Source of the DNA: Sacculina carcini
Lineage: Eukaryota; Arthropoda; Thecostraca; Sacculinidae
Reading direction: 5' to 3'
DNA length: 64,000 nucleotides
Assembly (NCBI GenBank): GCA_916048095.2
Contig: OU696588.1
Coordinates: 4,846,001-4,910,000 of the forward strand
Shown: in pieces, positions 25,473 through 36,075 of the stretch
How the letters are laid out: every line of letters begins with the position of its first letter
Position numbering within the stretch: position 1 is the stretch's first letter
Notes under the pieces: model-generated
The model's input: only the letters and a program-made list of their open reading frames with translations
The model's database searches: none
Told to the model about the DNA's origin: nothing
Translations under genes and position numbers: made by a program

Positions 25473-26740
25473 AACAACAACAACAGTGCTTTTGTATAGC
25501 GCCCATCATCATAGGCGCACACACGAATACCGCTGCAGCAGATACGAATACCACACGATACGAATACCAGCACAAACGAATACCGATACATTAAATATAC
25601 ACTGATAATGCGAGCATAAGATAATACGATGTGAGCATAGGATAATACGATAACAAGAGCTCAAGATAAGATAACAATAAGCAAATAGATAGGATAAGCA
25701 AATAGATAAGATAACAATAAGCAAAGCAATAAGATAACAAAACAGCAAAATATAACGCGTATTAAATCAAGGAGAAGCAAGGGAGCAGAACAGCAGCAGG
25801 ACACACGCAAGGACGTAGAAGAGCGCAGCGTAATGACATCAAAAACAAGGGAACAAAATACATGCACGCAGAATATACGCAGTCACATGCTCCCGGAACA
25901 TAGATGTGAGATCAGAGGGAGGCGAAAGGAGTCAAGAAGTGAGTGGTGGGATCGAAGGATAGATCAAAAAGATATTTACGAAGAGAAGAAGCACATGAAC
26001 GATATGACAACGATGAGGTGATGTGAGAGGGGAGAGTTGTAAAAACGCGGACCGAAAAAGGAGAAAGATTTGGAAGACCACGCGGACTCATTTAAAGCGC
26101 GAGGGCAGGCTAAAGGAACAGGATGTCGAGAAGAGGGGGTTTCAGAGAGAGAAAGTAAGGTAGATAGATACGTAGGTTTAGTGGGACAGTGTAGCAATTT
26201 ATAAATTATGGGGCAAATTTTGAAGTGAATTCTAGATTTGATAGGAAGCCAGCGGAACTTGAAAAAATAAGGAGAAGTATGACGGCAGAAAGCAGGATAT
26301 AAAACAAAACGGCAGGATTGGTTCATCATACGCTGGAGAATTTTCAGGGAAGATTTAGGACACTTGAAGTGGAGCGAGCTGCAGTAATCCAGTCTAAAAA
26401 AGATGAGTAATTGAACAAGCTTGATAGAAGAGGGCTGGTCGAGGCATGGACGGATAGGATAGAGAGAGCGGAGTATAAGGCGACAGATGCGAGCAGTAGC
26501 AAGAATATTGGCAGAGAAGGAAAGTGAGGAATCAAAGATAATGCCAAGGTTTCTAACAGACGAAGAGAGAGATATAGGCAAAAGAGGAGGAGACAAACGA
26601 GGAGGGTGAAGAGCAAGAAATTCTGATTTATCAGTATTCAGAAGAAGGCGACGAGAAAAGGTCCAATCAGATATATCAGAAAGTATATCAGACAAAAGAT
26701 AGGGGTCAGGCTTAGGCTTTCTCCGCGAACCCCCACTTCG
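25473..26740 (-). mobile_element. L2/Rex-Babar-like LINE, 3' part (minus strand)
   Basis: The reverse frame 26746-25976 encodes the C-terminal part of a non-LTR reverse transcriptase: LLLNTDKSEFL, SVRNLGIIFDSSLSF, LIFFRLDYCSSL and RWLPIKSRIHFK are typical of L2-type LINEs, ending in ACPRALNESAWSSKSF. The 3' tail on this strand is GCGCTATACAAAAGCACTG followed by (TTG)n near 25473-25500. The element continues on the far side of an insertion at 27546-27870. Confidence 0.75.
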
Positions 26741-27545
26741 GTGCATATCCGGCAGCTCGGTTGGTTACATGCTATTTCTCGTATTCGCTATAAGTTATGT
26801 TGTCTGGTCTTCAAACTTATCCACTCACCCTCTTCTCCTTCATATCTCCGTTCCCTATTGACTCTCAATAATCGCACTTCTTGTCGCATTCCTGTGCCAT
26901 TAGTCTGTCCTCCTGCTCTTAATCAATCCTCTCGGTCATCCAAATCTTTTTATTTCTCTGCTCCTCGTATCTATAACTCGCTTCCATCTTACCTTCACCA
27001 CAATTCTTCATTCCGATCCTTTTCTGCTGATCTTCATAAATATCTGCTCACTCGTTCTCTTGATGATTGAATGTATGATTGGTCCTTGGCTATATGTGTG
27101 TTGTTTGTGCTGATCGTCCTGTGTTGTACCCTCGTTGTTCTTGCTTGATATTTGTCTTTTAATCACTGTGAATTATCTGCTTTCGTTGCTGCGTCCAGTT
27201 TTTGCATCTCCTGCATTCGTCGTTGTCTGGTCAGGCTTCGCCCTGCTACTGATAACCGTGTAATTCCAGTACTACCAGATTCATGGTCGAGTCGTCGGCG
27301 ACTAAACCGGCCCCCCCACTGTTCTGCAGTGAGGAGGGTGGCTAGACACCCGACAGGAATCAAAACAAAACCTGTTTCAAGGGCGGATGAGCTATCTGAT
27401 AGCCAACGGCCATCTATCATGCTCCAGTTTTGCAAACGTCTTTTCTATTTTCTATTTGTGCCAACTCCCTGCTCGATGTGATGTTCCTGTCATTTTTTTC
27501 ACGCCTGTGTGTGAATCTGTGCGCTATATCAAATATATGTTGTTG
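26741..27545 (+). mobile_element. Second L2-like LINE 3' end, inserted in opposite orientation
   Basis: The frame 26741-27070 encodes ISRIRYKLCCLVFK, RIPVPLVCPPALNQSSRSS and APRIYNSLPSYL, the extreme C-terminus of the same type of reverse transcriptase. After the stop comes a ~470-bp 3' UTR ending GCGCTATATCAAATATATG and (TTG)n at 27519-27548. It separates the two halves of the minus-strand LINE, so it is the younger insertion. Confidence 0.7.
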
Positions 27546-27870
27546 TTGTCAGAAAAAGGACAAGGAATATATAATTGGATGTCATCAGTATATATGTGAA
27601 AAGGGATAGACCAGCGTCGTAGGATAGGACAGAGAGAAGACATATGAAGATTGAAAAGAAGAGGATCAAGGTACGCCAGAGGTAAAATTGAACTGGAAAG
27701 AGTAAGTTCGATTATGCAAATAGGAGCGAGGCAATGAGAGCGCGGAATCAGAAACACATATGTGGATAGGTCATGAATGAGAAATTCATCTACAAAGTCG
27801 AACGCTGAGCTTAAGTCAAGAAGGAAAAGCAGAATTGATTTTCCAAATAAGAATGACGACAAAATACCAT
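27546..27870 (-). mobile_element. L2-like LINE, RT palm portion (minus strand)
   Basis: The reverse frame shows LLDLSSAFDFVDEFLIHDL and, further on, LDPLLFNLHMSSL and FHIYTDDIQLYI. These are degraded versions of the RT motifs normally written LDLSAAFDTVDH, GPLLF and YADDTQ. The first catalytic Asp of the YADD motif is replaced (YTDD) and the element is clearly dead. It is the upstream part of the copy at 25473-26740. Confidence 0.75.
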
Positions 27871-28833
27871 CAGTGACCGAGATGAATAACCCGAAACAAC
27901 TGGCACAGCATGCAATGCATCAGAGTAAATAAGTTGATTATTAAATATCACCGAAAATAAAATGGGTGGAGTAAAAAACAATACCTTAAATTCTTGAGAG
28001 ACAAGACTGAAACAAAACCTTAATCGCCTAAAATATCAGTAGGCAACAGGAGTATTAGTGACGTAAAATCAGCGCATAACATGTATACCATCGTCATGAA
28101 CTTTATAAGTACACGTTTAGGTGTTCCAAACAGATAAAACTAATTAAATTAATTCAATTAAATATACTGTTGCTTTCTGCTTATGTTGAAAACATGGCAA
28201 ATTTTACCTAATGTGTGACAAAAAAGCGTTTGAAAATATTTTGCTTCTTTCTGTACGCGTATGAACATTTTCATATTGAAATAAATGTTTAAAAAAAAAT
28301 CGTATCGATATTTAAAGTTTCCTAGTTAAATATGAAACACTGGCGAATTGCGCATAAGTTGTATAGATTGCGCATAAGTTGTATAGACTGCGCATAAAGT
28401 GTCGCCTGTTTCCAGCTTCAGGAGCCACGTGAGTTGTTTGGTTTTGGTGACTGGTTCGCTTGCCCTTTTTCTCATGTTTACATGCTGTTAGTAATCATAT
28501 TGAAATAACTTTGGTTTATGTAGGTCATGTCCACTGATATGATAAACCAGTCTTACTGTACAGGGCTGACCTTCAAGGGCGTTTACTTTTGAATTGAATT
28601 GAGTGCGTAAATTTGTAACGAAACAAAAACTAAAATGTATTTGCAGACAGGCGCGTGTAAGCATCACTGCCCCACGTACGCTTACAAGACTTCACACCAC
28701 GGTCAAACTTAGAACACGACTCACTCACGGGAGCACACACGGATAAGCACACAGTTCAGACAGTTACACACAATTCAACCTCTCAGCGGCGAGCTGGTCA
28801 AGTACTCGCCGCTGCGGGATATAAACACGTAAC
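27871..28833. other. No gene seen; short 20-bp tandem repeat
   Basis: AT-rich. Near 28350-28400 the phrase TGCGCATAAGTTGTATAGA is repeated about two and a half times. Nothing else is recognised. Confidence 0.5.
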
Positions 28834-29036
28834 AGCTCCCGAGTAGCTCAGTGGGTAGGCGCTGAACTCTCGTGTCAGGTTCGCGGTTCGAATCCTGGCC
28901 CCGGTTCGTGCATCAACACCTCTGCTTGAGTCTACAGGGAGGCACCACTGTAGATGTGCGCACAGTGGGGCGCGCCATATACTCTGAAACTGGCTGGTGC
29001 GCGCTTAAAACGACAATAACAATAACAACGTAACAA
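28834..29036 (+). mobile_element. tRNA-derived SINE, family 1
   Basis: A tRNA-like head with an A box (TAGCTCAGTGGGTAGGC) and a B box (GGTTCGAATCC) spaced as in a tRNA, followed by an unrelated ~100-bp body and an AACAATAACAACAAC-type tail. The acceptor stem does not close properly, so I call it a SINE and not a functional tRNA gene. Confidence 0.75.
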
Positions 29037-29535
29037 CATGACACATACACACACACCTTAAAACCATACACACTCCAACTCGCTCACTCACTATACATAA
29101 TCAAACCACATTGTTTATTGATCATACGATTTGTGATCTACTCTAGTCAAGTTTTGACTTGACCTGATTCCGTTCAATAGCACATTCGCTCAGGTGGTTC
29201 CAGATAACCACTCCTGTTTATGCTTGCTTTTTCATGAGCGGGAATTATTGTATCATGATTAATACATCAATACAACCGAATTGCGCCTACTAAAAGGGTA
29301 AACGGTGTTTTTGTCACATCAGATCAGATAAGAGACGAGAGTTTGGCCTTTACAACGGCACTCTCTGATGCTATTTGTATTTTATCTGTAAACACACAAC
29401 AGTGCCTTATGTTGGCACTCGAATAACCGGTCTATACACATACATATGTACCTTAAATTACACTTATAAATACACATAATCACCCTAAACTGGCACACAA
29501 CACATTACACACTATATATATATATACACATGCAT

Positions 29536-29593
<58 letters not shown>

Positions 29594-30030
29594 GCAACCT
29601 ATAAACCACATAACACGTTATATAGCATAGCATAGCATAGTTTGTTTTTTTTGTCTCTACGTATCAACATCCACACCCACCTAGACATATGTCCAGATTT
29701 ACTCGAACAATTTACAATACACACTCGCATGACACATGTATACAAATCACTAGTTAATACAAAATACTACACATAATTTTTTTTTTTATTCAACATGCAT
29801 CGCTAATATTATGTACAAATATGAGTTATGCATAAAAAATTAACACTACATGAATACACGTAACCTACGAACCGTTTACTTTCGGATATTATTGTATTTA
29901 CATCCATACATTAATATAGTAACTAAAAATGCAACACTTCTATAGAAGTTAAAAATGTACCAGCTCAGAATAATAGCTGGAACGGTTTCAACCATATTGC
30001 TATATTCCTACCCCTACTGCATCGGTCCAC
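29037..30030. other. No gene seen; (TA)n tract
   Basis: AT-rich sequence with (TA)n at about 29513-29525 and 29541-29590, and an ATAGCATAGCATAG repeat near 29622-29640. The right end probably includes the 3' UTR of the minus-strand LINE fragment that follows. Confidence 0.5.
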
Positions 30031-30867
30031 TCATCTCATCCTTTTCCTTATCGACCAGAATCTCGCTAGTGTTTCCTTCGTGTCCTGGATGTAGTCCTTA
30101 CAGAATAATACTTCTCCGATTACTTCGTGGTCTTCTCCTTTGTATGGTTGTACTAGTATTGGGTGTTTTACTCGCTCTTCCTGATATGCTGGGCACCATA
30201 GTATGAAATGCTCGAGGTTTTCCACTTCGTATCCGCAACATTCACATTCCATGCTCTCTCCTTTGAATCTCTTTCTGTCGTTCAGATTCAAGTTATTTGT
30301 GCGGCACTTCAGTAGCAGAATAGATGCTGGTCTATTGTCATACACCTTTTCTTGTCCTCCGAGTTCCTCTCTCCAATCGCTATATATTCTCAAGCTGGAT
30401 CTTTCCTTGACTTCTTCCTTCCACATTTGTGTGTCCCACTTTCTTATCGTTTCTCGAATACTCTTTTTATCTGCGTTTTCCGTATTTTTTGCATTCACTC
30501 CGATTGACTTAAGTTCGTCTCTAATTCCATTCAGTATTCCTTTCTCTCGGTTTTCCTTTTGTACTTCTGAAATTCTTTTGAGGATTTCGTTGTTTTCCTT
30601 GTTGCAATACGTCAAAAACTTCCATTTTCCTTCCAATATTCCGGCCCTCATCGACGATGCTCCAATTTCGCCTCTCAATGCACTCACCTGTGTGTAACTC
30701 GGCGCTCCTAGAATGCTCCTGTATACTCCGTTTTCAATTCTCTGTAGTTTCTCAATCTCTTGTTTCCTGATATCCACGACGTTGATTCCATAGAGTATTG
30801 CCGGAAGAGCGATTGACTTCCAGAAGGTTTTTCCTATCAATATTTTTGAACAGCTCTTCCTGATCAC
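30031..30867 (-). mobile_element. LINE fragment: reverse-transcriptase C-terminus with zinc-knuckle-like end, 278 codons
   Basis: The frame contains WKSIALPAILYGINVV, EIEKLQRIENGVYRSILGAP and SALRGEIGASSM, the thumb/C-terminal region of a jockey-like non-LTR reverse transcriptase family. Near the end is a CECCGYEVENLEHFILWCP motif, the Cys/His cluster common at the end of such proteins. The frame is uninterrupted but lacks the catalytic palm, so the copy is 5'-truncated at about 30867, where the sequence duplicates TTCCTGATCACAGGG. It differs from the CR1-like family at 57 kb. Confidence 0.75.
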
Positions 30868-31994
30868 AGGGTAAGATCACAGGGCTTCCTGATCACATTG
30901 TGTTGAACATGTAAAAATTCCAGGCAACAAAACAAAAACATATGAGACGGGCGCGTGGGACCATGCGCGACCACGACACAACACGGACAACATCAACAAC
31001 TTCTCTCCAGTCCACCATCCCGACCCTGAACTCAACTCTTTTTAATCCAATCTATCACAGCTTCTTCAACTTTGTGGAGGAACTTGACTCCACACACAAA
31101 CTGAGGATTAGAATGACTCGGGTATATTGAGAACCAGCAGAACAACCAATACGAGCCGAACTGAGACAGAGAGCGGTCAATCACTTCCTACCCTGCTTAT
31201 ATAACCTAAAATTCACATACCCATGCACACAAACATACATACACTCACAAGTAAGATATTCATGCACTTACAACTTGTGACCTCCGGCAGCATACAGACA
31301 CACATACAAACCTACACGCGCACTTTAACCCGATCCACTTGAAACGGCATACACACATACATACAGATACACTTGACACTGAAACAATGAACGACTATAG
31401 GTAATAAACGCATACATGAAGACACGCATAAATACACAGTCAAGCTCGACCAAAACAACTATGGGCTTGGGGCGACATACAGACATACATGCTACATACA
31501 GGCACAATTTGATATTGAAACGTGCACGCTCAGTTTGATTGCACACAAACATACATACAAATACATGACAATCTGCTGGAACGTCAAACAGCTGATTGTC
31601 TGCACCACAACGTCCTCCAGCCCACCATTCCGACTCTTTCTTTCAATTAAACCTATCAACGACTGCAACAGGAGCCAGCCCAGGTGGATTAGCACTTCTT
31701 AAAACTCCTTGTTTGGTCGATAATTATTTTATCGATTAAACAGCACACTTCAAATCAAAGACATGTTAATCGACAATTCACGTGGTAAACATACAACTGA
31801 ACTTCCTGCAAAATACAATTTACATCATAACATGTATTGAGTTCTTTCTAAGGAATGTGACACTGAATATATTGTATGCATTATCTGTTTATCATACGGG
31901 TGATGTATTGTTTTCATGGAACAATAGTGCAGAGGCTCGCCTATCGCGTTCGATTAAGCTTTGTTGACGTGTGCCTACGGTGGTTGTGTAGGCA
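30868..31994. other. No gene seen; promoter side of PAK1IP1-like gene
   Basis: Contains diverged repeats of ACATACATACAAATACA type and a duplicated phrase (GACATACAGACATACATGC / AAACATACATACAAATACA). No coding content. The final ~50 bases before 31995 should be the 5' UTR of the WD-repeat gene. Confidence 0.4.
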
Positions 31995-33416
31995 ATGACA
32001 GATAGTGTGGCCGAATTAGAGGTGGTGTGCGGCACGTATGAAGCGTTTGTCGTTGGATTTCAACTGTTTGGTGAGTGCTCAAATGGAGGACGCACGAAGG
32101 GGGACGGTTCTCCCACGTGTGATCGTTCTGCCGACCTGAGTCAGTACAGAGTTACTACTTCGTTCGCTGACCAGGCGCACTCGTCAATAGTTCGTAGTGT
32201 TGACTGTGATGGCGATATTGTGGTGTCGGGAGGTTGTGACGAAGTGCTCAAGGCGTTCAACATGGCGTCACGTCGTGAGGTGTGCCATGTGACTCACCAC
32301 GCGGCCACCGTCACTGCCGTGCGCGTGTACGACAACGGCACGCGCGTTCTCAGCGGCGACTCTGACGGAGTGCTCTTGATTACAGCAGCGGGCGGGAGTT
32401 GGCCGGTGTTGAGAAGACTGGCACCGCCCCGGTCCTCCACCAGCGGGGCAGTTACCGCGCTAGCTGTTCATCCGAGCGGGCGCCTCGCTCTGTCATGCAG
32501 CTCGGCCAGTCGCCAGCTGATCACGTGGGACCTGCGCGGCGGAAGTATCGCATTTCGGACACGACTGGCTACGCAGATCGACTTTCTCGAGTGGTCGCCA
32601 GAGGGAACTGTGTTCGCAGTCGGAGTGGCCGGCGCTTGTGACGTATACGGCCTGGCGACAGGGGCTCCCGTGTGTCGTGCATTGCGTCCGTGTCATAAAC
32701 GAGTGACGTGCGCCAGTTTTGTGTCAGACAACATCGTGGTGGTTGCCGACGAGACAGGTGAAGTGCTCATGGTTGATGTGAAAGATCCACGAGCGACCGT
32801 ATTGGACGAACGGGAAGAATACGGCATGCGATGGCGCGCTATGGAATGTCGAGTGCGTGCAATGCGTTCTGTACGTCGCTGTGTGAATGTCGCCTGGCTG
32901 GTATGTATGGCTGCCAGCGGACAGATAGCTGTGTGGAGCGTTGATTTCAGTTGTGTCGATTCGTCGGCAGATGTCGCCACTAGGCCTCTGTTGTTGGTGC
33001 GTCACGATACGGGGTGTCGGCTGACATGTCTCACTGTGCATGTGCCTCGAGACAAGCGCTACCATTGTCCGACAGACAGTGAGGCTGTATGTGATGACAG
33101 TGGCGTGGTGGAACCAGTGACCGATGTGACTGAAACTCCTCATAACATGGTCGTCCCGAAAAAGAAGAAAGTTAGCAGGAAGATGATTGGAAACGACGGT
33201 GGAGAAGCTAACGGAGGAAATAAAATGAAATTACTGCGTGTTGATCGGAAGAAAAAGGGACTAAAAACATCGGGGAAGAAGGTCGCACTTTCTAAACCGG
33301 CAGTGAAAACAAATGGTGGTCTGGTCTCCAAAAAGACTGCGAAAAAGCAAAGACTAAAAACTAAAGCTAGTAGAAAACTGATGAATAATTCAGGATGTGT
33401 GGATGTTTCACAGTGA
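31995..33416 (+). CDS. PAK1IP1: PAK1IP1/MAK11-like WD-repeat ribosome-biogenesis protein, 473 aa
   Basis: The N-terminus (VCGTYEAFVVGFQL, residues 11-24) matches the PAK1IP1/Mak11 start, followed by a region ending DQAHSSIVRSVDC. WD-type blades follow: DIVVSGGCDEVLKAF (74-88), HHAATVTAVRVYDNGTRVLSG (101-121), HPSGRLALSCSSASRQLITWDL (159-180), FLEWSPEG (197-204). A loose blade around IAVWSVDF comes later. The last ~90 residues are Lys-rich (VVPKKKKVSRK onward), as in the family, where the basic tail is nucleolar. Yeast Mak11 and human PAK1IP1 act in 60S ribosomal subunit assembly; PAK1IP1 was also described as a PAK1 inhibitor. The human protein is about 390 aa; the excess here is in the N-terminal insertion (residues 26-55) and the tail. 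The gene is a single exon. The start at 31995 is the first ATG and agrees with the family start. Confidence 0.85.
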   Translation: MTDSVAELEVVCGTYEAFVVGFQLFGECSNGGRTKGDGSPTCDRSADLSQYRVTTSFADQAHSSIVRSVDCDGDIVVSGGCDEVLKAFNMASRREVCHVTHHAATVTAVRVYDNGTRVLSGDSDGVLLITAAGGSWPVLRRLAPPRSSTSGAVTALAVHPSGRLALSCSSASRQLITWDLRGGSIAFRTRLATQIDFLEWSPEGTVFAVGVAGACDVYGLATGAPVCRALRPCHKRVTCASFVSDNIVVVADETGEVLMVDVKDPRATVLDEREEYGMRWRAMECRVRAMRSVRRCVNVAWLVCMAASGQIAVWSVDFSCVDSSADVATRPLLLVRHDTGCRLTCLTVHVPRDKRYHCPTDSEAVCDDSGVVEPVTDVTETPHNMVVPKKKKVSRKMIGNDGGEANGGNKMKLLRVDRKKKGLKTSGKKVALSKPAVKTNGGLVSKKTAKKQRLKTKASRKLMNNSGCVDVSQ

Positions 33417-33781
33417 CTGTTCTAATGTGTCGTCTGATATAATCAGTTCGCTCTGTGAAAATTGTGTGAATATATGTCAGCTGTTTTGTGGTTCACATTT
33501 GTTGAATTGTCTAAGCTTTCTCGTACACTCTTTCTTGGACGCATTTGTCGATTACTGGTCGACGAGCTATTATTGGTGTTTTAGGAGTGCACTAGGTCGT
33601 ACTTGAGTGCATTTTCATTCTGATATTGCAACAGTTTAATTGAACTCAACTTGACCGAGGTTTCTTCTACACTTTACATTGGCCTGTGTGTATTTTGGGA
33701 TGTATTTGGATTAATTACGTGGCGGGGATGTTGGGCAAAATTGCTGGATTGAAATTATTTGCTGCAGGCAGGGTGTTGAAC
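33417..33781. other. Short intergenic/5' UTR region between PAK1IP1 and CCDC93
   Basis: Only 365 bases separate the two coding regions on the same strand. I see no AATAAA in it. A good 3' splice-site-like sequence, TTGCTGCAG, ends at 33769, 12 bases before the preferred CCDC93 start codon, so a 5' UTR intron is possible. Confidence 0.5.
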
Positions 33782-35383
33782 ATGGAGCGTCTGGTTGCTG
33801 ATAGCAGCAGTTCTTTTGTAGACAACACAGACCAAGAACGCCAGGACAAGCTACAGGACTGTTTCGATCTTTTGCTTGCGGCGGGCTACTTCAGGGCTCG
33901 GGCACGTGGTCTCAGCGATTTCGACCGTCTTGTCGGTGGCATGGTGTGGTGCCTGCGATTGTGTCAGGTGGGTGTCGACGTGGATCTTTTCTACCGGGAC
34001 ACGTTGTCGCTCGGACAGAAGATTGCTGTCACGGAACGAGTCGTTCAAATGCTGCCTCTGCTCGGATGTCCACATTCGCTGGAACCTCACCAGGTGCAGG
34101 GCTGCGATGCTGAGCATTTGTTTCCTGTGATGCAGTGGCTGGTGCGACAGGCACTCGAAAGCCAGGGTGACTCGGCAGCAAAACATATCGACTACGCTGT
34201 CTTCCTCTTCCACAAATACTTCCCCAGCCACGCCCCTCCACACACGTCATCTGCCATCAACCAAGTGTCTAGAAAATTGGATGAAATGTTTTCTAGCCGT
34301 TTTTCTAGTGTTGCACACGCTGTTGATGAGACGACAGATGATACTTCAAAATCTATGACAGAACAAACGGTTACAAACAACGAGTCGTTGTGGCGCGAAT
34401 TCGAATGTGGCGAGACGATGAAATCGGTGCTGAAATGTAAGGAAGTTGTTGAGGCGGCAGATTTACTTGGATTTGAGTCCAAAGTCAAAGAGTATTCTCA
34501 ACTCGAGCAAGATGACACACTGCAGCAGCTTCAAGATCAGCTCGTTTCTGTGGAGGCCGAGATGCAGAATGTTGCACAACAGTTTGCTTCTGTCCAGCAG
34601 GAGTTAGTCGTCAAGAACAGTGCGCTGAATGGCCTACTGGACGAGCTGGCGGCGATCAAAAATAAAACACAAACTTTGAAATCGAATTTAACTTCGGAAG
34701 AATTGGCAAAATTTCCTGAGGTTAAAGCCCAACTGAATGAGGTCAATGAAGTGGTAGAGAAGGAGAAGCTTCTCAAGGAGGAGTTCCGTAAAGAATTCCG
34801 CCAACTTGAAGATTCCATTTCCAGGTTGTCCTCACAAAATTTATCCGGCGAAGTCGAAAATACATGGAGAGAAAAGGTAGTATCTGTTCGCGAGGAACTG
34901 GCACGAGTGAGCAAACAGGTGAACGATATTCGCATTCAATTGGATCAAGTTCCTGATAATATTGAGGTGATCCAGTACCAGAAGAGGTTTGTTGAGCTCT
35001 ATGACCTCGTGTACTCAACTCAGCGCGAGATTAAGGCTCACTACGCTGCTCTCAACACACTGTCCGACACTCTCAAATACTTACAAAAAGCACTGCACGT
35101 ACTCAATTCGATTGTCGACAATTACAGCGCCGCAAGGCAGACTTCAGCCACTCGAGTGGAATTCCTGCAGCAGATGGACGCAATTACAGCTGGAATTGTC
35201 GCCAATGAACGCGCTGTTTCTGACAAGCTAGTTGAGCAGAACCGCCAAGTGGACAGTCTGAAGCAGCAGCTGGATCAAGTTCGAGAGGCCACTAGGCGCT
35301 ACCATGTGACTCTGGAGGACTTTCGACAGCAGTGTACGCTCAATGAAAAACTCACTGAGATGTGGGAAAATAAGACAAGCTAG
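33782..35383 (+). CDS. CCDC93: CCDC93 homologue, Commander/CCC complex subunit, 533 aa
   Basis: The N-terminal domain carries the family landmarks: LLLAAGYFRARARGLSDFD, VGGMVWCL, VDVDLFY, LGQKIAVTERVV and PHSLEPHQVQG, then LFPVMQWLVRQALE (about residues 25-125). A Ser/Thr-rich linker follows, then a long coiled coil (about 240-520) with the conserved VPDNIEVIQYQKRFVELY segment. CCDC93 pairs with CCDC22 and COMMD proteins and works with Retriever in endosome-to-surface recycling. I prefer the ATG at 33782 (MERLVADSS). An in-frame ATG at 33728 would add 18 residues and the frame is open further upstream, but those residues do not resemble the family. Human CCDC93 is about 630 aa; the linker is shorter here. 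The gene is uninterrupted, while vertebrate CCDC93 has many introns. Confidence 0.92.
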   Translation: MERLVADSSSSFVDNTDQERQDKLQDCFDLLLAAGYFRARARGLSDFDRLVGGMVWCLRLCQVGVDVDLFYRDTLSLGQKIAVTERVVQMLPLLGCPHSLEPHQVQGCDAEHLFPVMQWLVRQALESQGDSAAKHIDYAVFLFHKYFPSHAPPHTSSAINQVSRKLDEMFSSRFSSVAHAVDETTDDTSKSMTEQTVTNNESLWREFECGETMKSVLKCKEVVEAADLLGFESKVKEYSQLEQDDTLQQLQDQLVSVEAEMQNVAQQFASVQQELVVKNSALNGLLDELAAIKNKTQTLKSNLTSEELAKFPEVKAQLNEVNEVVEKEKLLKEEFRKEFRQLEDSISRLSSQNLSGEVENTWREKVVSVREELARVSKQVNDIRIQLDQVPDNIEVIQYQKRFVELYDLVYSTQREIKAHYAALNTLSDTLKYLQKALHVLNSIVDNYSAARQTSATRVEFLQQMDAITAGIVANERAVSDKLVEQNRQVDSLKQQLDQVREATRRYHVTLEDFRQQCTLNEKLTEMWENKTS

Positions 35384-35689
35384 TGTTAGTCGTTGAATTT
35401 AACTCATTGATTGCTTTTCCTGCACGAGTTTCATGAAAAATCGTATCAATCGCAGAAAGTCATTGTTGTTGAAACTCTTGGCTGTATGATAATATGGTTC
35501 GTACGTGAATTCTCATTCAACATGGATTCAATTCCGCAAAAACGTGGCCGAGATTCAACTTGTTCGAATTTCTATGTCCCAATGACATTAGTGGATTAAG
35601 TGACCTTGGAGGCAATGGGTCGACGGCTATGAGGTTTCCGAAAAACCAATTGTGAACGTCTATGCAATTTGAATAATCATATGAATATA
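35384..35689. other. 3' flank of CCDC93
   Basis: No coding content recognised. The first AATAAA-like sites on the plus strand are well downstream, near 36214. Confidence 0.4.
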
Positions 35690-36075
35690 ACATGGGCGTA
35701 AATCCTGGGGGTATATATACCCCCCGACAAATTGGCTGGGGGGTATGACTATGCAATTATACCCCCGATAATTCCCTGAGCTCAGATCATTGGATATATT
35801 GTCATCAAAATCAGCATAGAAGGCAAATGACAATAGACCGAAAATACAAGAAATTATAAATATGTGAAGAATTATATTACGCAATACACTTTTCATTGGG
35901 GTATGTGTGTTGAAATTGAATAGGCTGACAATAGTTGAGGGTGTCATACAATTGACCAACTGAGTCAACTTTGAACAATAATAATATATATAATAATCAA
36001 TAATATAATAATAATATCAATAATAATGCATGATGGCTGTCATCCCCCCGAGCCTCGACACAAATCTACACCGAT
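35690..36075 (-). mobile_element. Dispersed repeat family B, copy 2 (inverted)
   Basis: The reverse complement matches 9640-9937: the left end has GGGGGTATATATACCCCCC, and further right are GTCATCAAAATCAGCATA and GAGCCTCGACACAAATCTAC. An internal expansion of AATAATAATAT is present near 35980-36030. Confidence 0.55.

Noticed and set aside
28834-28910. Functional tRNA gene
   Set aside because: A and B boxes are present but the acceptor stem fails to close and a SINE body with an AACAAC tail follows.
30203-30697. Plus-strand 164-codon frame
   Set aside because: Antisense shadow of the minus-strand LINE reverse-transcriptase fragment.
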